Positions 23,458-33,833 of a stretch of DNA of 64,000 bases are shown here, in pieces. The DNA lies in assembly GCA_963995505.1 (NCBI GenBank), contig OZ023194.1, positions 11,218,428 through 11,282,427 of the forward strand. Direction: 5' to 3'. The position numbers and the translations under genes are program-made. Position 1 is the first letter of the stretch. Every line of letters begins with the position of its first letter. Under the pieces are notes generated by a model that worked only from the letters and a program-made list of their open reading frames with translations, did not search any database and was not told the origin of the DNA. This stretch comes from Hypericum androsaemum (taxonomy: Eukaryota > Streptophyta > Magnoliopsida > Malpighiales > Hypericaceae).

Positions 23458-25637
23458 TTATAAGAGTAGATTAAGAGAATCTCCTAGTGCAGAGTACACA
23501 CAACTCCACCCGTGTTGTGTGGGATGACCAATGTCCCAAAAGAACGACAGTTCCGGATGGTCGCACAGTGTGTATTCCGGATTGCCTTCGGCGTTCACGC
23601 TTCCACATGACATTGGAGTTGGTCCTTTGCAACACTCAATTGTAGGGTTCTTGTACTCCGCATTTTCTGCAGCAATTAAAATAATGCATTTTTTTCATTA
23701 AGGATTTTGAATGATCGTATAAACGCAACATTTATTTTTTTTACAATCCTTAATATCCAAATTTTAATTGTTAAAAAACAGATTGATTTATCACGTCTAA
23801 TGCACATCAAATACTTGTTTACATAGGGGAGAACTTTTCAAGGATTCGTAAAAAAATTGATATTTAAATATTACAATATAATATTTCGTATTTAATATGT
23901 GATCTTTTTATACTTTGTAGATGTAGAGCACATTCTTTATCTTTCTGTTGAACAAAATATTGAAGAATTATTAAAGATCCCAGAATTTCCATAAAAAGGA
24001 AGGAAAAAGAAGAAGGTCAAATGCTCTATTTTCTATAAAATTGTAGAAAAATGATTACCCGTGGTTTTAGCATGCAGGTCCATAGCCGATGAGAAAGCAT
24101 TGTACAAGTCAATAACAACGAAAGCAGGTTTCTGAGCGTCGTCGTTTAGCTTAGCTATGGCTTCCATTAACAACTGGTTATGAATCTGGACGTTGGAATT
24201 GTCAACTTGGTTGCAACTTTCTGGATAATTAGACGATTTATTAGCATTTATAGGGACACATCCCGCTGGGGGCATCATGGTCACTGCCACCTTCGGAACT
24301 CCCAAATCTCTCAACTTTTGTAGATCCACAGCCAATTGATTAACGACTGTTGGCATGTAGCTCACAACTTCCTATAATTTCACCCCAAAAAAAAAGTTAA
24401 GAATTTTCAATTTAGAAGTCAAAATCTTAGGATGGTGCAAATTATTTGTGTGATATGAAGTACTGACCTCTTTAGTATGTTTATTAAACAAATAATTTGA
24501 GTAATCATTGCCCGAACAATGCACGAAGGCAATAGAAGACTCGAGGTCGGTTGACGTATAAATGTTCTGGTCCGTTAGGTTTTTAAGATAGCTCACTTGG
24601 ACCGACAAAGAAATATTCATCCAATTTGTTTCAAATACGCCGGCACCTCCAAAAGCAAAGTTCATGCCATTTTGCCATTGAGTTTGATCCACATCGTCTT
24701 TCTGCATATATGGTACCGGGGAATCTATTCCCAGAAATGATGCTGCATTGAAAAAAAATGAACAAAAGTTAACGACGGATATTACCAGATCAAAAAAAAG
24801 CACATGTATAATCTGAGTATAATTAAGACAATATGTATAATGTAATATTGCTACAATGTAATAACCATACTTTAAGTATACTTAATTTAGCAAAGTTTTT
24901 GTATGCATTAACATATTTTTGGTATAAGAAAAACAAAGAATTAATTCCTTGAATTTTCTATTTTGCTTTGAGAAATTGGAACTTGATACAATTTATGACA
25001 AATTTAATTTTCAGGGTCTAATATGAACACAGGATTCACTTATCTCATAAACTTGTTTGTTAATTATTGGTGGGTCGTGTTAATTAAAGTTCATCTAGTG
25101 ATACCCTTGATAGAGTTGGATGACTCCAAGACTCCGAGTAGCTTCTTTCAGAAAACATACAATTTACGTACTCAGATGTATAAATAATGAGATCACGAAA
25201 AGACCACAAATATGTATTAGAATGGTTAGAAAGAGGAAATGACGATATTTATACCTAAATAATCTGTCAAACAACGTCCATCAGAAAATCGACCAGTAGG
25301 TTGACCCGGAAAAGTTGTACCATAAGGTGTATTCCAAGCTCCTTGACCACGATAGCTATTTCCGGTGTCAAGGTACGAGTCTCCAAATAGAAACAATTTC
25401 TTTTTACCACCACATTGTTCATCACTTGGACTGATTGGTCTAGATTCTAAAATGTGACGAGCTCCTATTCACATCCACAATCATAAAATTAAGAAAAATA
25501 ATTAGTCTCATAATATACAGAAAGTTAATCATGTAGTAAAACAAGTTATAAGAGCAAGACAAGGTTAACTAACCTATGGTAAAGGAAATTGTTGAAAGAA
25601 ATAGCAACAAAGGGAGAGATTTAGTTTGCCCTGCCAT
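23458..25637 (-). CDS. GDSL esterase/lipase (SGNH hydrolase), 5 exons
   Basis: Minus-strand exons are 25637-25574, 25464-25255, 24742-24468, 24371-24059 and 23666-23458. All introns are GT-AG and the phases close, giving 356 aa, the usual family length. The first ~20 residues (SLPLLLFLSTISFTIG) look like a secretion signal. Block I is FGDSYLDTGN with the nucleophile Ser at about 51, block II is FAFGGAGVF, block III is SGNDY at 168-172 and block V is DIGHPT with Asp332/His335. These supply the Ser-Asp-His triad and the oxyanion Gly/Asn. It resembles the At5g03610 clade of extracellular GDSL enzymes. The substrate is not readable from sequence. A decayed second copy lies 11 kb downstream on the same strand. 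Confidence 0.93.
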
Positions 25638-25720
25638 TATTTGTAAATAGAGAACAAATTGAAAAAGTTTCCTGATGAAATTTGCACAATTAATTGTGTG
25701 GGAGTTCCGAAGGAAATGTA

Positions 25721-25732
25721 ATTTATATATAG
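25721..25732 (-). promoter_or_regulatory. TATA box of the GDSL gene
   Basis: CTATATATAAAT on the minus strand, about 85-95 bp upstream of the ATG, the expected distance for a plant gene with a short leader. Confidence 0.6.
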
Positions 25733-26066
25733 AATTCGGAAACTAAGGTAATTTGGTTGTTTAATTTTTCCATATCCAAATTTAGTACTATAGAGATACA
25801 TTTTAGTAATGACAATTGTCATTGTAAAAGTTTTGGCTAAACTAGATTTGTTATTTTGTTCTGGCAAAACAAAAAGAACTTCAGTTAGACTTAACCAACC
25901 AGGATTTCTAGCCGACATCTTTCATGACGGTTGGCCACCAAATAATTACACAAATAACTATTTTGGTCGTTACATTTTGGTATCCAAAAGTTTGGTGGGC
26001 TTATTAATCTATGTTGTAGTCGATAAGATGATTTTAATTGAGGCAAAATTCTACATTGATCATAGA
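25733..26066. repeat. GDSL upstream region, part of a duplicated block
   Basis: A stretch near 25887-25925 (AGGATTTCTAGCCGACATC...) recurs at 39323-39350 next to the second GDSL copy. This shows that the duplication extended upstream of the gene. Nothing coding is seen. Confidence 0.55.
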
Positions 26067-26635
26067 CAATGTTTTCAAAACCGACTCGAGAGGCGACCCG
26101 GATTTTATAAAATTTTGGTTCACCCGGTCCGACCGGTTAGATCACCGGTCAGACCGAGACTTCTATTTTATATTAATTATTATTAAATAATATTTAATAA
26201 ATTTAATTTGGAATAAAAAAAATAAAATACTAAATAAGTTCAAATATTTATTATACAATTTATCTAAACAAAGTATTCAAATATCAATTTAACAAGTTTA
26301 GAAGTATATAAAGATGATTATACAAATTTTTATGTTTGACTTAGTTGATATATTATCGAGAATTGTTAAAAAAGATAAGTTTGTTGTGATCCAAAAGTGT
26401 TGTAGACACTCCGAGCATGTAAGTAGAGGTTTTGTTTCAAAATTAAATCTAAAAAATGAAAAAATAAATACTAATTTTTTTGATTGGGCGAACCGGGTCA
26501 CCCAGATGTACCTGACCGGACGATCCGACCGGTCTAACTACTGACTGAGTTTCAGATAAAATTGACCCAGTTTTAGTCCCGGGTGGCAGTCCGACAAGTC
26601 TGACCACCGGTCGGACCACAATTTTTAAAACATTG
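26067..26635. mobile_element. hAT-type MITE, copy 1, perfect 8-bp TSD
   Basis: The terminal inverted repeats are CAATGTTTTCAAAA on the left and the complement of TTTTTAAAACATTG on the right. The flanks are identical 8-mers ATCATAGA (26059-26066 and 26636-26643). The subterminal regions are rich in CCGGTC/GACCGG. It is non-coding. The TIR and 8-bp duplication fit the hAT superfamily. Confidence 0.85.
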
Positions 26636-26643
26636 ATCATAGA

Positions 26644-27756
26644 AATAACTTGCAAACAAAGAATGAATACTTCCTAATATAGTTTTGCACGTGTTACAGG
26701 TTGCATAACAAAATAAGACAATCCTTTTTTTCCTTGGGTGATAGTTCAAACGAGAATGTGTTGGAGAATTTCGGGTTAAAAAGAGGAGGATGAATGACAA
26801 TTGGTGTACCACTAACTTCAAGGATCTTTCGATTCTTTTAAAAAAATAATTCGATCCTTCCGAAAAAAATCGAGAGTATAATAGATCAGTGAATTAATGT
26901 ATTCAGAATATAATGAAGCCCTAACACCTTAATCGAAATTGTGCTTCCTTGACTCGTCGAAGAACACACTTTTTCGAGTTTTATGATGATGCTATAGAGA
27001 AGAAGGAGATGGGAAGACTTTTGATGATTATGATGATTGTTACAAAAATGAGAATCATTCACCACCAGCGGTCCCCAGGACCCCGTCGTTGCGACAAACA
27101 AAATGTGACGTTATTGAAAATATCCAACAGAATGAGCACTCATTAAAGACATGATTGGAATTGTGTCGTCCTTATATCATTAGTTGGAAAGATTGGTGTT
27201 CCACTAGAAATCTAAGATTAAGTTCGTGGTTGAAAAACTTAAATGAAATATAAAAATGAAAAATTTTACATAGTTGTTTTAGCCAAAATTTGGCATGCGA
27301 TCGTGGCGTTTGGTGGCGATGTGTAACTCGATGATCATATTCATAGTATCAATTACGACCTAGTGTTCAAGTTTCGAACTAATCTAACGTCACACCTATG
27401 AAACTTTGGTGACATCAAATTAAAAGTTTATATGCCATGTTTCGTTAAATTAAGACATATATTTTCTTAACTAATCTAACATCACACATAAACATGTCTA
27501 GCCTTCACCAAAAAATTAATATTTTCAAAAAATGACCCAAAGAGCAAGTAGTCATATTCACCAGTAATAGTTTGACTGATTTAATCGGTCGGCCGATAGT
27601 GAACCTATTTTCTAATATTCAACAAAAGAAATGAAAGTGCGGCAACACAAAGAAAAAGGTCATAAAAGTTGTAAGACAATGCTATGTCACATCAATTATG
27701 TCTGAAACTCTATTTGGTGAAATAGACGCAAAGAAATCTGTAGCTTATCTTCTGAT
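26644..27756. repeat. Duplicated flank of the GDSL locus, non-coding
   Basis: Segments here resemble the flank of the second GDSL copy. AACTTGCAAAC...CTTCCTAATATAG at 26648-26685 matches 39416-39450. The string ATGATTGGAA-TGTGT-GTCCTT at 27151-27175 matches 40329-40353, and the sentence-like GATTGGTGTTCCACTAG at 27191-27207 matches 40389-40405. No gene is seen. Confidence 0.6.
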
Positions 27757-28190
27757 TTTATTGTCCCGTAATTTAGTTTTATTATACTTTCGTGTCCCTC
27801 GTTGATATCATTTTTAATTTTTATACCCTTTAAAAAGTTAACTCCCTTACTCTCGATTTCGCGCCGACGGCGACCCAACAATCCAACCTCGCCGGAATCG
27901 AAAATGCTTGTCCACCAGTCATCTTCCAATCGTCGTCGCTACCGGGCACTAGGCCGGAACTGAATTAGAGAAAAGGCAGCGAATTAAATAATTGGAGCGA
28001 GCAATTCCCGATCGCCGACCATTTCTCTCTCCCCAAGCGACAGTTTCCATGGCGGCCGACGACGCCAAGCTCCAATCCATCCGCTACAAGTGCGGCTCGC
28101 TCCAGCTCCTCGACCATGTCATTTATTTTCCCCTAATCTTTTTATTAATCAGTTAATCGGTTAATGATATATATGACCTCGACCAGAAGC
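27757..28190 (+). pseudogene. 5' fragment of a methylthioribose-1-phosphate isomerase gene (MTNA)
   Basis: The ATG at 28049 opens 23 codons, ending at about 28116, that read like the start of plant MTNA proteins (KLQSIRYKCGSLQLLDH; the family has GSLxLLDQRKLPLE). It is preceded by a GC-rich 5' UTR-like stretch. After LLD the frame is broken. A 9-bp string CCTCGACCA (28108-28116) is repeated at 28177-28185, with AGAAGCT following as in the continuing gene, so about 60 bp of foreign sequence may be inserted there. Everything beyond is missing. The sequence at 27757-27830 resembles the inner TIR of the 5429-5995 MULE, so this could be a captured fragment in a damaged Pack-MULE. MTNA acts in methionine salvage; this piece cannot. 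Confidence 0.65.
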
Positions 28191-28347
28191 TATTATATAT
28201 CATTTTCATTTTTTCGCCTTTCTTCCCATCTTGATAGCTTCTGATCTTTTTATTTTCTGTTCTTCTTCTTTCCACTCACACTTCCAATCTCCCATTCCAT
28301 CAACAGAAAAACAAATACACAAAAGAAACAAGACTTTTTTGTATATG

Positions 28348-29576
28348 TGTTGCGGGTAAAGAGGTTACAAAAATGCTAAAAAAATTTGAGACGGTGTGGA
28401 GTGGTCGTCCCAAAATCGGCCTAACGGAGAGGATAAAAATAGAACTAAACTATGAGCTACGGGCTAAGGAAAAGAAAAGATAAGTAATTGTTATTGTTGA
28501 TGTATTGGTGATGTGTTCTTCTTTGCCGGAGTCCTCTTTATATAGAACCTCTCGACCTAGTTCTCTGCTTTGAAAATCCTAAGCTGCCTCAATGCACGAA
28601 GATCCTTAAAAATCCTAAGCCGCCTCAATGCACGAAGATCTCGGCAAAATAGGAAAATTTCTACTGTCTTCAAAATAGGAAGGTTCCAACTCAATCTACC
28701 TTAACAAAGGCTGCCTTCCTAATAGATACCCTTGTTGAGGCCGCCTTTCTTATAGGTACCCTTGCTGAGGTTCCCTTCAAAAAACGAAAGTGCCAGTCTC
28801 AAAGTAGAAAAAATCTTGCTTAAGCCGCTTCAATGTCCAGAAGATCCACCCCGTCTTAGAATAGGAAAACATAAACTGACACCCAAAATTAATGAAATCT
28901 GGTCTTGAATAGGAAGGTTCTAGACCGTGTCAAGCAAGCAACTTCGCTCCAAAATAGGGATACGCAGGTCACCTCCAATATAGGAACATCTTTCTTTTCG
29001 GAAGGCTCTATGCAAGAATCCTAACTTAAGCCGCACTCACCATTGAAGCATCTCGGCTTCGTATAGACAACTACCGCACGTCCATCACGATTCCTTATTG
29101 ACCCTCGATTTGGACCTGACCACACGAAGCCCATCTCGCTCCTAAATCACTTATTAACGAGGTTACCGAAAGCTTACCTTCGTCATCCTTCAAAATACGT
29201 TCACCTCCCTCAAAGTGACTGTTACCAGGAAAGCCTCTTTAGGTGATAAATCTGTCAAACAAACTTGACCCGAATCTGGCACCACGAAATGATCAAGCCC
29301 GCCAATTCACCAGATTCTCCCTACCAAGATGCCTTCTCGGCATCAAAAAATTGGGACGCCCAAGAGGCGTCGGCATCAGTCAATTAGGACGCCCATAGGG
29401 CGTCGACGTTCCATGTGTCATGACGCCTAACAGGCGTCTCCTACCCATGGCCGGCCTCTTGACATGAGCCGATCAAGTAATAATTGAAGCCCAAAACGAG
29501 CCACTCATGCCTTCGAACTTCCTTGCTCTTCGGCCTTTGCCTTACATAGGGGGCTTAATATTTTCACACTTCAACA
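28348..29576 (-). mobile_element. Probable solo LTR (Ty3- or copia-type), minus orientation
   Basis: Read on the minus strand it starts TGTTGAAGTGTGAAAATATT at 29576 and ends ACCCGCAACA at 28348, i.e. TGTTG...CAACA ends. A TATA box (TCTATATAAAG) lies at 28534-28546 in the same orientation. A 33-bp segment (AATCCTAAGC..., 28575-28640) is tandemly doubled. No PBS, polypurine tract or coding region flanks it. I found no matching 5-bp target duplication (ATATG versus AAAAC), so the solo-LTR call rests on the ends and on LTR-like composition. Confidence 0.5.
29328..29438. repeat. Cluster of four 17-bp dyads, GAYGCC-N5-GGCRTC
   Basis: Four inverted repeats lie at 29328-29344, 29355-29371, 29388-29404 and 29422-29438. 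Each has 6-bp arms and a 5-nt loop, and the loops all differ (TTCTC, CAAGA, CATAG, TAACA). Start-to-start spacing is 27, 33 and 34 bp. They fall in what would be the U3 (promoter) part of the putative LTR. Confidence 0.8.
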
Positions 29577-31299
29577 AAAACCAATAGTTACACATATTAG
29601 AGATTAATCTCTGAAACCCCACCAATTCACACATAGCCGGAAGTGTTATATATTTGTGTGGGTGATGGAGTATTTAAGAAAGTATAGGTTAGGCACACCG
29701 AAAAATGATGTTTTCAATAAAGGTATTGATTCCTCCCACTGTGGTGTAAATCTTTCTCAAGGAATCAACCTTTTAGGATACAAAGCCTATTAACTCAAAA
29801 ACTCGGAGTTATACTCTCACAAATTTCTGGAAGGAAGAACTCGTAAGTATGACAGACTCGAATGTGTCATACTGAAAAATGTGATGTTGGAACCAACATC
29901 GGCAATTCATTTGAAATTTTGAATTATTTTTTGAGGGACGGGTTCGACTCTCATCCGATCCCGATACTTCTTTCTTTCTTTTATATATATATATATATAT
30001 AAGAAATACTTGAACTTGAAACTACGATTGGGTTTCCCTCCATAATGGATAGGAGCCCAATTGAGCTTAACCAACATGCCAAACTCACTCTCATATTTTT
30101 AGTACTTCAAGCAAGTTTCAAGACTAACACTTTTCAATGTGGTATCGAGTTAATTGACCAAATGACTAAATAGACTAAAGACTAAATACAACTTGTGATT
30201 TTTTTATTATGTAAATACTCTATATACAGCATGAAGACCTTTAACAAGAAACACAAAGACCTAATCTCTCATTCTAATAAATTGTGTCTCCCGCATTTAT
30301 TTCTAGTGATCATTTAGTGGGGTTTCTCTACACTTGGTTTGCAAGTTTCTAGAAAGTTCAGTTCTTTGAAGAATTAGAGATGACTTTGAATCTGAGTTTG
30401 GATTCTTTTGTTTTCGGGTGGTGGATTTTGGATTCTTGATTCCTCGGGCCTGATTGCTTCTCTTTTAAAGTGTTGTATTGGTGATATGACTAGTAAAGGC
30501 TTGATTCATGTCCCTGCGATTTTATCTATTTCCTTTTGCTTTTGCTTTTCTTTGTGATGGGTTTCCCTGTTATTGCAATAAATTTCATGTGTACTACTAA
30601 TCCTAATAGAAATTAGGAAGCGTCTGTGGTTTTGGTGTGTTGGTTTTGATTTGTGTTTTGTAGTTGATTAGAGTGATTTTAGTTGGGTTAGGATTTAGAG
30701 GAAGCGGAAGAGAAAATGGACGTAAGTGAAGAAAGGAAAAAAAAGTCGCATTTTCCATTTTTCTAATGCTGGTTCAAATGGGTTGGATGATAAGTGATTT
30801 AACTGTGTTACTAATGGTTTAACTGTTCTCCGAATTTGAGCATAAAAATGGATCGCTATTTATACCGGGTCGCGATCTGATCATCTGTAACATCAAATGG
30901 ACTACGTTTTGTAAAGTATTGAGAACAATAAAAATAACTTGAAAACAAATACTCAGTACTTCCTAATATACAAAGTTCTTATAGGTCGCATAAAAAAAAG
31001 ACTACCTACTCATTTGACCGAGTTATAGATGCGAATGCAAAGGATGTGCGTGCCTAACCTTCAGCTAGATACTATTGTTTTATCCACCGCACTTTGGAAG
31101 GATGTGCGTGTTCTTTTTATAACTTTGTTTGATTTGCATTATTAAATACAGTCCATTAGTTCTCTTATTTCCAACAACTCAACCCCCCAAAGTTTGAAGG
31201 GTTACAGAATCTCTTGCACTGTCTCTTATCCTCCAAGGCTCGAAGATTGTTAAATAAGGAGGATTATCATGAACCCAATTCAGAGATACTTACGTCTTA
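29577..31299. other. Intergenic, repeat-rich, nothing coding recognised
   Basis: Contains a TA microsatellite at about 29983-30001. A patch at 30930-31005 resembles the GDSL upstream flank (CTTCCTAATATA...GCATAA), perhaps a third trace of that duplicated block. No gene is supported. Confidence 0.5.
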
Positions 31300-32367
31300 G
31301 GGATAATTACCCTAAGGTCCTTGGTATTTGAGCAAACTCTCTTTTTAGTTCTTACTGTTTTCAATAACCTTTCTCGGTCCTTCTAGTTTGAAATAATAGC
31401 CATTTTTTGTCACTCGCTGTCGTCAGCAGTCAACACAAATTCTTTTATGACATTTATACCCTTACGATTAAAAATAAATCAAATCTCTATCTTCCCCGAA
31501 TCGACCCCAATCTCTCTCTCTCTCAAATCGACACTTCCCCGATGGGAGCTTTGTCAAGAGAGGGACTAGGGTTACCTTCCACCCCTACGCCATGAGGAGG
31601 ATGGTGGAGCTGTGGGGCCCAGATTGCTCGGAGTTTAAGCCAGAGAGGTGGTTGAGAGACATATGTTTCTTCTCCGAGAACCCTTCCAAGTACCCGGTCT
31701 TCCAGGCCGGTGTTAGGATATTGAGTAAAGTTGGCCTCTACGACGCCGTTTCGAACTCCAAGATTCTCTCCCGGCCTCGAGGAGTGGTGGCTTCGTCTCA
31801 TCAATTTTTTTAATTCACTGCCTCACCGCCTTAACCTCCGTCCTTCCCTCCTCGACGACGGCAACCATTGATCGGAGTGAGGACCTCGCTCTCGTCGACG
31901 TAGTCGACTCTGATGACCTCGAGGATATGCGCGCTCAAAGCAATCAATGACAGCAACCGTTGCCATTGCTATACACCTCCTCGCCGTTGCTTATCTAGTC
32001 GATTGTTTGTTGGATCTGGATTTTGAATTTTTTTATTTAGGTTTTCTTAATTTTCTAGAAGAGTTTGATTTCTTGAGAATTTGTGAACTTGATTGGTGAG
32101 CACGATGAAGATGGTTGGTGAAGGGTGGCTAGAGACGAAATATGTGGCCAGAGAAGAAGATGGATAATTTTCAATTTTTTTTAGTTTTTCAGAAGGGCAT
32201 AAATATCATTAATAAAATTATGTTGACCGCTGACATCAGCAATTGACCCGCCAGGGACCAAAAAGGGCTATTATTTCAAACTAGAAAGACCGAGAAAGGT
32301 TATTGAAAATAGTAAGGGCTAAAATAGGAGTTTGCTCAAACACCTGAGACCTTAGGATAATTATCCC
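31300..32367. mobile_element. Pack-MULE carrying a P450 gene fragment
   Basis: The ends read GGGATAATTAYCC inward, and the inverted repeats run about 175 bp at high identity (shared GTTTGAGCAAACTC and CAATAACCTTTCTCGGTC blocks). The flanking 9-mers are TACGTCTTA (31291-31299) and AACATCTTA (32368-32376), 7 of 9 identical. The right one matches the 3' region of the intact GDSL gene, which supports it as a real insertion site. The interior is GC-rich and includes a cytochrome P450 piece plus other unidentified host-like sequence up to about 31980. Confidence 0.82.
31571..31712 (+). pseudogene. Cytochrome P450 fragment (CYP86/CYP94-clan like) captured in a MULE
   Basis: One frame gives VTFHPYAMRRM, then WGPDCSEFKPERWL and NPSKYPVFQAG. 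This is the PERF-motif region just before the haem-binding Cys of fatty-acid omega-hydroxylase-type P450s. The homology stops at FQAG, immediately before the expected RVCLG segment, so the haem ligand is missing and the piece cannot be an enzyme. Only about 47 codons are present. Confidence 0.8.
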
Positions 32368-32491
32368 AACATCTTATAAGAGTTTATTCGTAAAGATTTT
32401 ATTTCAACCCCAATCAAAAACACCAGATTACAAAGTTAACTCATAGCGATGACGATGAGAAATTATGCAAGGCAAACATCTTATAAGAGTT
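32368..32491 (-). pseudogene. 3' UTR remnant of the decayed GDSL copy
   Basis: ATTTTATTTCAA-CC-CAAT and GCAAG...AAACATCTTATAAGAG parallel 23396-23468, which spans the intact GDSL stop codon and 3' UTR. The remnant is cut by the insertion that begins at 32492. Confidence 0.65.
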
Positions 32492-33755
32492 TTTTTTGGA
32501 GAAGGATGACGCGAAGTCTATATTAAAACACGAGCAACAAACAGAAAGAGAAACATAAACGTACAATGCAGAAGCTGAAACAAAACACGAAACCAAGCCT
32601 ATCGGAGACAGAGAGGCATGGGTGGAGGCGAAGGGCAGGCGAAAGGCTACGAGAGCTAATCGTCCAAGGCAAAAGCTACCGAGACAAGCTACGGCTAATA
32701 ACCACAAAGTCGCGTCATAGACACAAGCTCGTGGGCATTTGAATGCATACAAGATGCACGCAAGTGAATGACAAGATCGAATAAATCTGATCAAGCCAAG
32801 GCTATCCACCTACACCAACAGGCAAGGTTTCGAGAACCGAACAGATCTCACAAGCGAAGATCGACCCAAGCAAAAGCAGAAGCAGATAAAACAAAGCCAG
32901 AACCCAACGAGGCCATTAAACAGAGGTGGCTCGGGGGTTAAAACAACACACAAAATAACTAAAAGCACATACAAAAACCAACAACAAAAGCATACAAATA
33001 AAATGAAAACCAACAACAGCCGGGGGAGGTCGGCAGAGGCCAACCCCCCCGGACCACCCATGGCTTCAAAATGGCCCAGCAAGAGACCCGATTAGGCAAG
33101 TGATTGGTGGTAAGGCAAATGACCAGCTTGTCGCAGGTCTCGGTGATGCCGGTAGATGTGGAGCGACGGTGGAACGAAAGCAACGAGATGAGGTGGAAGT
33201 GGATCAATGGGCGACGGCGACAAGCTGGTGGCGGCAGACGGTGAAGAGGAGGAAGCAGATCGATGGGCGACTGCGACGAGGTGATGGTGCGGCGGTATCA
33301 GTGGGTGTGGATCGACAGTGGATTGAAGACGACGGTGACGAGGTTGAAGCGGATCGATGGATGATGGCAACGAGGTGGTGGTGCAGCAGTTTCGGAGCCG
33401 AGCGGTTGAGCTAGGCTAGCTGATGGCGGTGACAGCAGAGAATGGTTGAGCAGCAAGCAGATGGCGATGAGGGGCGACGGCAAGGCGAGCAGACGACGAG
33501 GGGGGAAGCGAGTGGTTGGAGAGAGACGACGGGCGGGGACGGCGGGATCGGTGGCGAGCGGACGGCGAAGAGGATGAGACGACAGCAAGGGGAAGAGGGG
33601 ATGGCGGGCACAGAGACGACGATGAGGCGATGGGAGGCGTGGTTATAACAACCTAGAAAAGTTCCACTCAGGGAAAGAAATATCTAGATATTATTAGAGA
33701 GAACTCTATTCTCTTTTTTGTTTGTTGGAAGGGAGAGAAAATTAACTAAGTTTTT
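32492..33755 (-). mobile_element. Poly(A)-type (non-LTR) retro-insertion with a 15-bp TSD
   Basis: The direct repeat CATCTTATAAGAGTT flanks the segment (32477-32491 and 33756-33770). A T-run at the left edge is a poly(A) tail on the minus strand. The 5' part (33160-33650 on the minus strand) is GC-rich with many CGTCGTC/CCGCC motifs, like plant LINE leaders. The 3' part has no recognisable domain. Removing the segment restores a sequence that matches the intact GDSL locus at 23444-23487. It is probably an internally deleted LINE derivative or a SINE-like element. Confidence 0.75.
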
Positions 33756-33833
33756 CATCTTATAAGAGTTGATTAAGAGAATCTCCTCCAAGGCAATCAT
33801 CTTCTTGAGAAATTTTATGGTAGTCTCTTCATA

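Noticed and set aside
28117..28176. 60-bp insertion in the MTNA fragment as a MULE miniature because of a 9-bp repeat
   Set aside because: No inverted termini are visible in the 60 bp. It may equally be repair filler, so it is reported only as part of the fragment.
29328..29438. CRISPR-like array (regular spacing of repeats)
   Set aside because: Only short dyads of 17 bp with variable loops, in a plant nuclear context inside a putative LTR. There are no conserved 24-40 bp repeats and no cas genes.
32810..33207. Cys/Phe-rich frames on the minus strand as secreted peptides
   Set aside because: They are inside the poly(A)-type insertion, overlap in several frames, and have no conserved spacing of Cys residues.
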